From Acidobacteriaceae bacterium (GTDB lineage Bacteria > Acidobacteriota > Terriglobia > Terriglobales > Acidobacteriaceae): a DNA stretch of 64,000 nucleotides. The translations under genes and the position numbers were made by a program. Location: positions 1 to 64,000 of the forward strand of contig JAOAPN010000003.1 in the NCBI GenBank assembly GCA_025462885.1, read 5' to 3'. Below, one piece after another: positions 61,373 through 64,000 of the stretch (positions are counted from its first letter, which is position 1; every line of letters begins with the position of its first letter). Under the pieces are notes generated by a model. That model saw only the letters and a list, made by a program, of their open reading frames with translations, had not been told where the DNA came from and did no database searches.

Positions 61373-61894
61373 AGAAACTACCTTTCATGCATGGGGAAGC
61401 GTTCGCGCCAAGGCACGTCAAGGATCCCGATTGGTCATAAGTCCCTGGAAGTAATGATTCGGCCGAGTAGATTACAGGGTGCGGCGCAATGCTTCAGGAC
61501 AGAATACTTACTTCAACTAATATACGACTGAATCAGTCTTAGATCAATTGCGCCAAATCTTGGCGAGGGATTGTCCTAACGATTCCTATTCTCGGATAGA
61601 GTCGAACCCCTCAACTCATGGCCAACAAATTGTGCATAACGTAAAACCTGAGGGACAATGTCTGCTCGATAGTTTTCTTCGCTTCGCTCCCCCTCCACTC
61701 GGCTACCCGAGACTTATGTGAAGACTTCAGAGGGGCTTGTCGCCGAAACCGGCGAGGCATATCGTCGAACGGCTCAGGCCAATCGATCGCCGAAAGAGCA
61801 GAGAGCGGTCGCCATAGTCCTAAAGTGCTACATCGCAGGCGACTTGCAGGTGTTAACTTCCTTGCAATTAGAAGTTTGCCTGAAGGTGTATCGA
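61373..61894. other. divergent intergenic region between receptor and kinase genes
   Basis: This carries the promoters of both. It is AT-rich near 61500-61560. The only clear symmetry is the 13-bp inverted repeat at 61526-61538. Confidence 0.45.
61526..61538. promoter_or_regulatory. inverted repeat upstream of the siderophore receptor
   Basis: GACTGA-A-TCAGTC, perfect 6-bp arms around one base, about 155 bp before the receptor start, in an AT-rich stretch. It may be an operator for an iron- or redox-responsive regulator; the match to the Fur consensus is poor. Confidence 0.3.
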
Positions 61895-64000
61895 ATGACT
61901 GTATCCGCCCCCGTGTTAGTTGGTTCGTATAACTATTTTCTCGTTGCAATATCAGTCGTAATCGCGATCTTTGCGGCTTACGCAGCGCTGGATCTTGCCG
62001 GGCGATTGACGGCTGCACGTGGAGTGGCAAGGTTTGTATGGCTGGGCGGTGGTGCTCTCGCCATGGGTTTTGGCATCTGGTCGATGCACTACATCGGCAT
62101 GGAAGCATTGCGTCTCCCTGTAGCGGTGCAGTACGACTGGCCTACGGTTCTGCTCTCGATGTTGGCGGCGGTGTTAGCTTCTGCGGTGGCTCTGTTTGTT
62201 GTGAGCCGAAAGACGATGGGGCTCGGTGCGGCCGTAGTGGGCAGTCTAGTGATGGGCGGCGGAATCGCTGCGATGCATTACATCGGGATGGAAGCCATGC
62301 GGCTGCCCGCTATGTGCATGTATTCTCCTGGACTTGTTGCGCTGTCGATCCTGCTGGCAGTAGTCATATCATTCGTCGCGCTGTGGCTGACGTTCGCGGT
62401 GCGAGGACAAGCAACCACCTGGAGCAGGCGCAAGTTTGGCAGCGCATTGCTCATGGGTCTGGCGATTCCTGTGATGCACTACGTAGGGATGGCTGCTGTT
62501 AGTTTTATGCCCGCAGAACTCAAAGCGTCGGATCTGACGCACGCGATCCACATCTCGGATATCGGAATTATCGGAATCGCACTCGCCGCGTTGCTGATTC
62601 TGGGGCTCGTGTTTGTGATGGCGCTGCTGGACCGTCGGTTTTCTTTACAGGCGCTCGAACTTGAGCTGAGTAAGCAGCATAACCGCATGATGGACGAGAT
62701 GAACGCCGAACGGGAGCGAGTCAAGATCGCCGAAGCAGGAAGCAAAGCAAAGAGCGAGTTTCTGGCGAATATGAGCCATGAGATCCGCACTCCTTTGAAC
62801 GGCATTATTGGCATGACCGACCTCACGCTGGAGACGGAGCTCACGGCAGAGCAGCGGGACTATCTGGAGACGGTAAAGCTGTCAGCCGACTCGCTACTGA
62901 GCGTCATCAACGACATTCTCGACTTCTCGAAGATCGAGGCGGGCAAGGTTGACCTGGAAGAGATCGACTTCGATCTGAACGAGTGCATTGAAGGTGCGCT
63001 GAAGTCGCTTGCGCTGCGGGCAGATGAGAAGGGACTGGAACTGCTGTGCGAGGTGTCGCAAGAATTGTCTGAGCACATGATGGGTGATCCTGGACGACTT
63101 CGACAGATCCTGATCAATCTAGTAGGGAACGCGCTTAAATTTACGATGGAAGGTGAAGTTGGAATAAAGGTCCAGGCTGACCTGGTCGAAGACGACGCGA
63201 CTACGTTGCACTTCATCGTGTCTGACACCGGTGTGGGGATTGCCCCTGGGAAACTGGAGTCGATTTTCGGGTCGTTCAATCAGGCTGACACATCGACGAC
63301 ACGTGAGTTTGGCGGGACTGGCTTGGGCTTGACGATCTCGAAGCACCTCGTCCAGATGATGGGTGGACGCATCTGGGTTGAGAGCGAGTTAGGTGTGGGA
63401 TCGCGTTTTCACTTTACGGTCAGGCTGGGGACGTCTGTTGCCGAGGAATCGGTGGTCGAGAAGACTGCGGCTCCGGCGATCCTGCACGGAGTCAAGGTCC
63501 TGATTGTGGATGACAATCGGACGAACCGGCGAATTCTGGAAGGTCTGGTCAAGCGTTGGGGGATGAATCCGACAGTTGCTTCGGATGGCGAGAAGGCACT
63601 CGTAGAGCTATCGGCGGCGCGAGCGGCCAATGAACCTTACGGGCTGATCCTGACCGATATGCACATGCCGAAGATGGACGGATTTGGCCTCGTCGAAGAG
63701 ATCAAGGGACGCCCGGATCTTTCTACGGCAACGATTATGATGCTGACCTCCGGAGGGCAGAGAGGAGATGCCGCGCGCTGCGAAGAGTTGGGGATCGCAG
63801 CTTATCTATTGAAGCCGGTGCGGCAGTCAGAGTTGAGGCTCGCAATAGCGCGAGTGCTGGACACGAAGGAGCAGGCAGGAGCGATTCCAATGATTACTCA
63901 ATATTCGATGGAGAAGAGCGGTAGCCCAGCCAAGGGGTTGAATATTTTGCTGGCTGAAGACAATCCTGTGAATCAGAAGCTTGCGGTTCGCCTGCTCGAG
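61895..64000 (+). CDS. MHYT-domain hybrid histidine kinase, partial at the right edge
   Basis: The ATG at 61895 (GAAGGTG upstream) opens 702 codons that reach the end of the window without a stop. Residues 1-215 are a seven-helix MHYT sensor with three copies of the motif: [16 protein letters not shown] and MHYVGMAA; these are thought to bind copper and sense gases. A short coiled coil follows, then HisKA with the phospho-accepting His295 in [11 protein letters not shown], HATPase ([23 protein letters not shown]), receiver 1 (LIVDDN, Asp588 in [15 protein letters not shown]) and the beginning of receiver 2 ([11 protein letters not shown]). An Hpt domain may follow outside the window. It phosphorylates a response regulator not seen here. 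Confidence 0.95.
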   Translation, partial: MTVSAPVLVGSYNYFLVAISVVIAIFAAYAALDLAGRLTAARGVARFVWLGGGALAMGFGIWSMHYIGMEALRLPVAVQYDWPTVLLSMLAAVLASAVALFVVSRKTMGLGAAVVGSLVMGGGIAAMHYIGMEAMRLPAMCMYSPGLVALSILLAVVISFVALWLTFAVRGQATTWSRRKFGSALLMGLAIPVMHYVGMAAVSFMPAELKASDLTHAIHISDIGIIGIALAALLILGLVFVMALLDRRFSLQALELELSKQHNRMMDEMNAERERVKIAEAGSKAKSEFLANMSHEIRTPLNGIIGMTDLTLETELTAEQRDYLETVKLSADSLLSVINDILDFSKIEAGKVDLEEIDFDLNECIEGALKSLALRADEKGLELLCEVSQELSEHMMGDPGRLRQILINLVGNALKFTMEGEVGIKVQADLVEDDATTLHFIVSDTGVGIAPGKLESIFGSFNQADTSTTREFGGTGLGLTISKHLVQMMGGRIWVESELGVGSRFHFTVRLGTSVAEESVVEKTAAPAILHGVKVLIVDDNRTNRRILEGLVKRWGMNPTVASDGEKALVELSAARAANEPYGLILTDMHMPKMDGFGLVEEIKGRPDLSTATIMMLTSGGQRGDAARCEELGIAAYLLKPVRQSELRLAIARVLDTKEQAGAIPMITQYSMEKSGSPAKGLNILLAEDNPVNQKLAVRLLE

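Noticed and set aside
61526..61538. Fur box before the siderophore receptor
   Set aside because: The inverted repeat is real, but its sequence does not match the GATAATGAT-type consensus, so it is reported only as an unassigned symmetry.

Overview
The window looks like chromosomal DNA of an acidobacterium, probably class Terriglobia (Granulicella/Terriglobus/Edaphobacter-like). This rests on the gene repertoire, not on a marker gene. It holds winged-helix/TPR regulators, TonB-dependent receptors with an N-terminal carboxypeptidase-like domain, a PEP-CTERM protein, PSD1/DUF1501 cytochrome operons, large secreted YD-repeat proteins and exported proteins typical of soil acidobacteria. No rRNA, tRNA or CRISPR array was seen.

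Layout. 1-5.2 kb is a graveyard: a beta-helix glycosidase fragment and a GH27 alpha-galactosidase fragment joined at their broken 5' ends, a decayed TonB-dependent receptor, a small MITE-like palindrome, and a leftward run of small unknown, possibly phage-derived, proteins. 5.2-10.9 kb is a tandem array of five paralogous secreted proteins with repeated G(I/V)GT-x-x-P motifs and a conserved C-terminal domain; one has lost its C-terminus to an amber codon and one is clearly dead. 10.9-19.4 kb is a YD-repeat (RHS) polymorphic toxin locus: a shell split over two genes, a C-terminal tip resembling a GIY-YIG/URI nuclease, a small acidic candidate immunity gene, a frameshifted orphan second tip, and a secreted TonB-C protein. 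19.6-20.9 kb is a complete IS3-family element with a visible -1 frameshift site. It is followed by a membrane-protein remnant and by an 894-residue protein (22.1-24.8 kb) whose parts suggest an undescribed pore-forming toxin.

25-40 kb is more ordinary: a winged-helix/TPR regulator, a di-haem DUF1111 oxidoreductase, an acyltransferase, a TetR regulator with a DUF308 membrane protein and matching operator-like sites, an EamA transporter, a GH92 alpha-mannosidase, a four-gene heavy-metal (MerT/MerP-like) operon and a TonB-family protein. 40-48 kb has a type III polyketide synthase, a PEP-CTERM protein, an SDR/TetR divergent pair with twin operators, an Ada/2OG-oxygenase alkylation-repair operon, a second MITE-like element, a SnoaL-like protein and a further TetR.

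48-56 kb is a tightly coupled four-gene operon: PSD1 cytochrome, DUF1501, DUF2231/cytochrome/LRR protein and a beta-propeller. It probably forms a cell-envelope substrate-processing system. The window ends with a secreted beta-helix protein, a PepSY/TonB-dependent siderophore receptor operon, and an MHYT hybrid histidine kinase that runs off the right edge.
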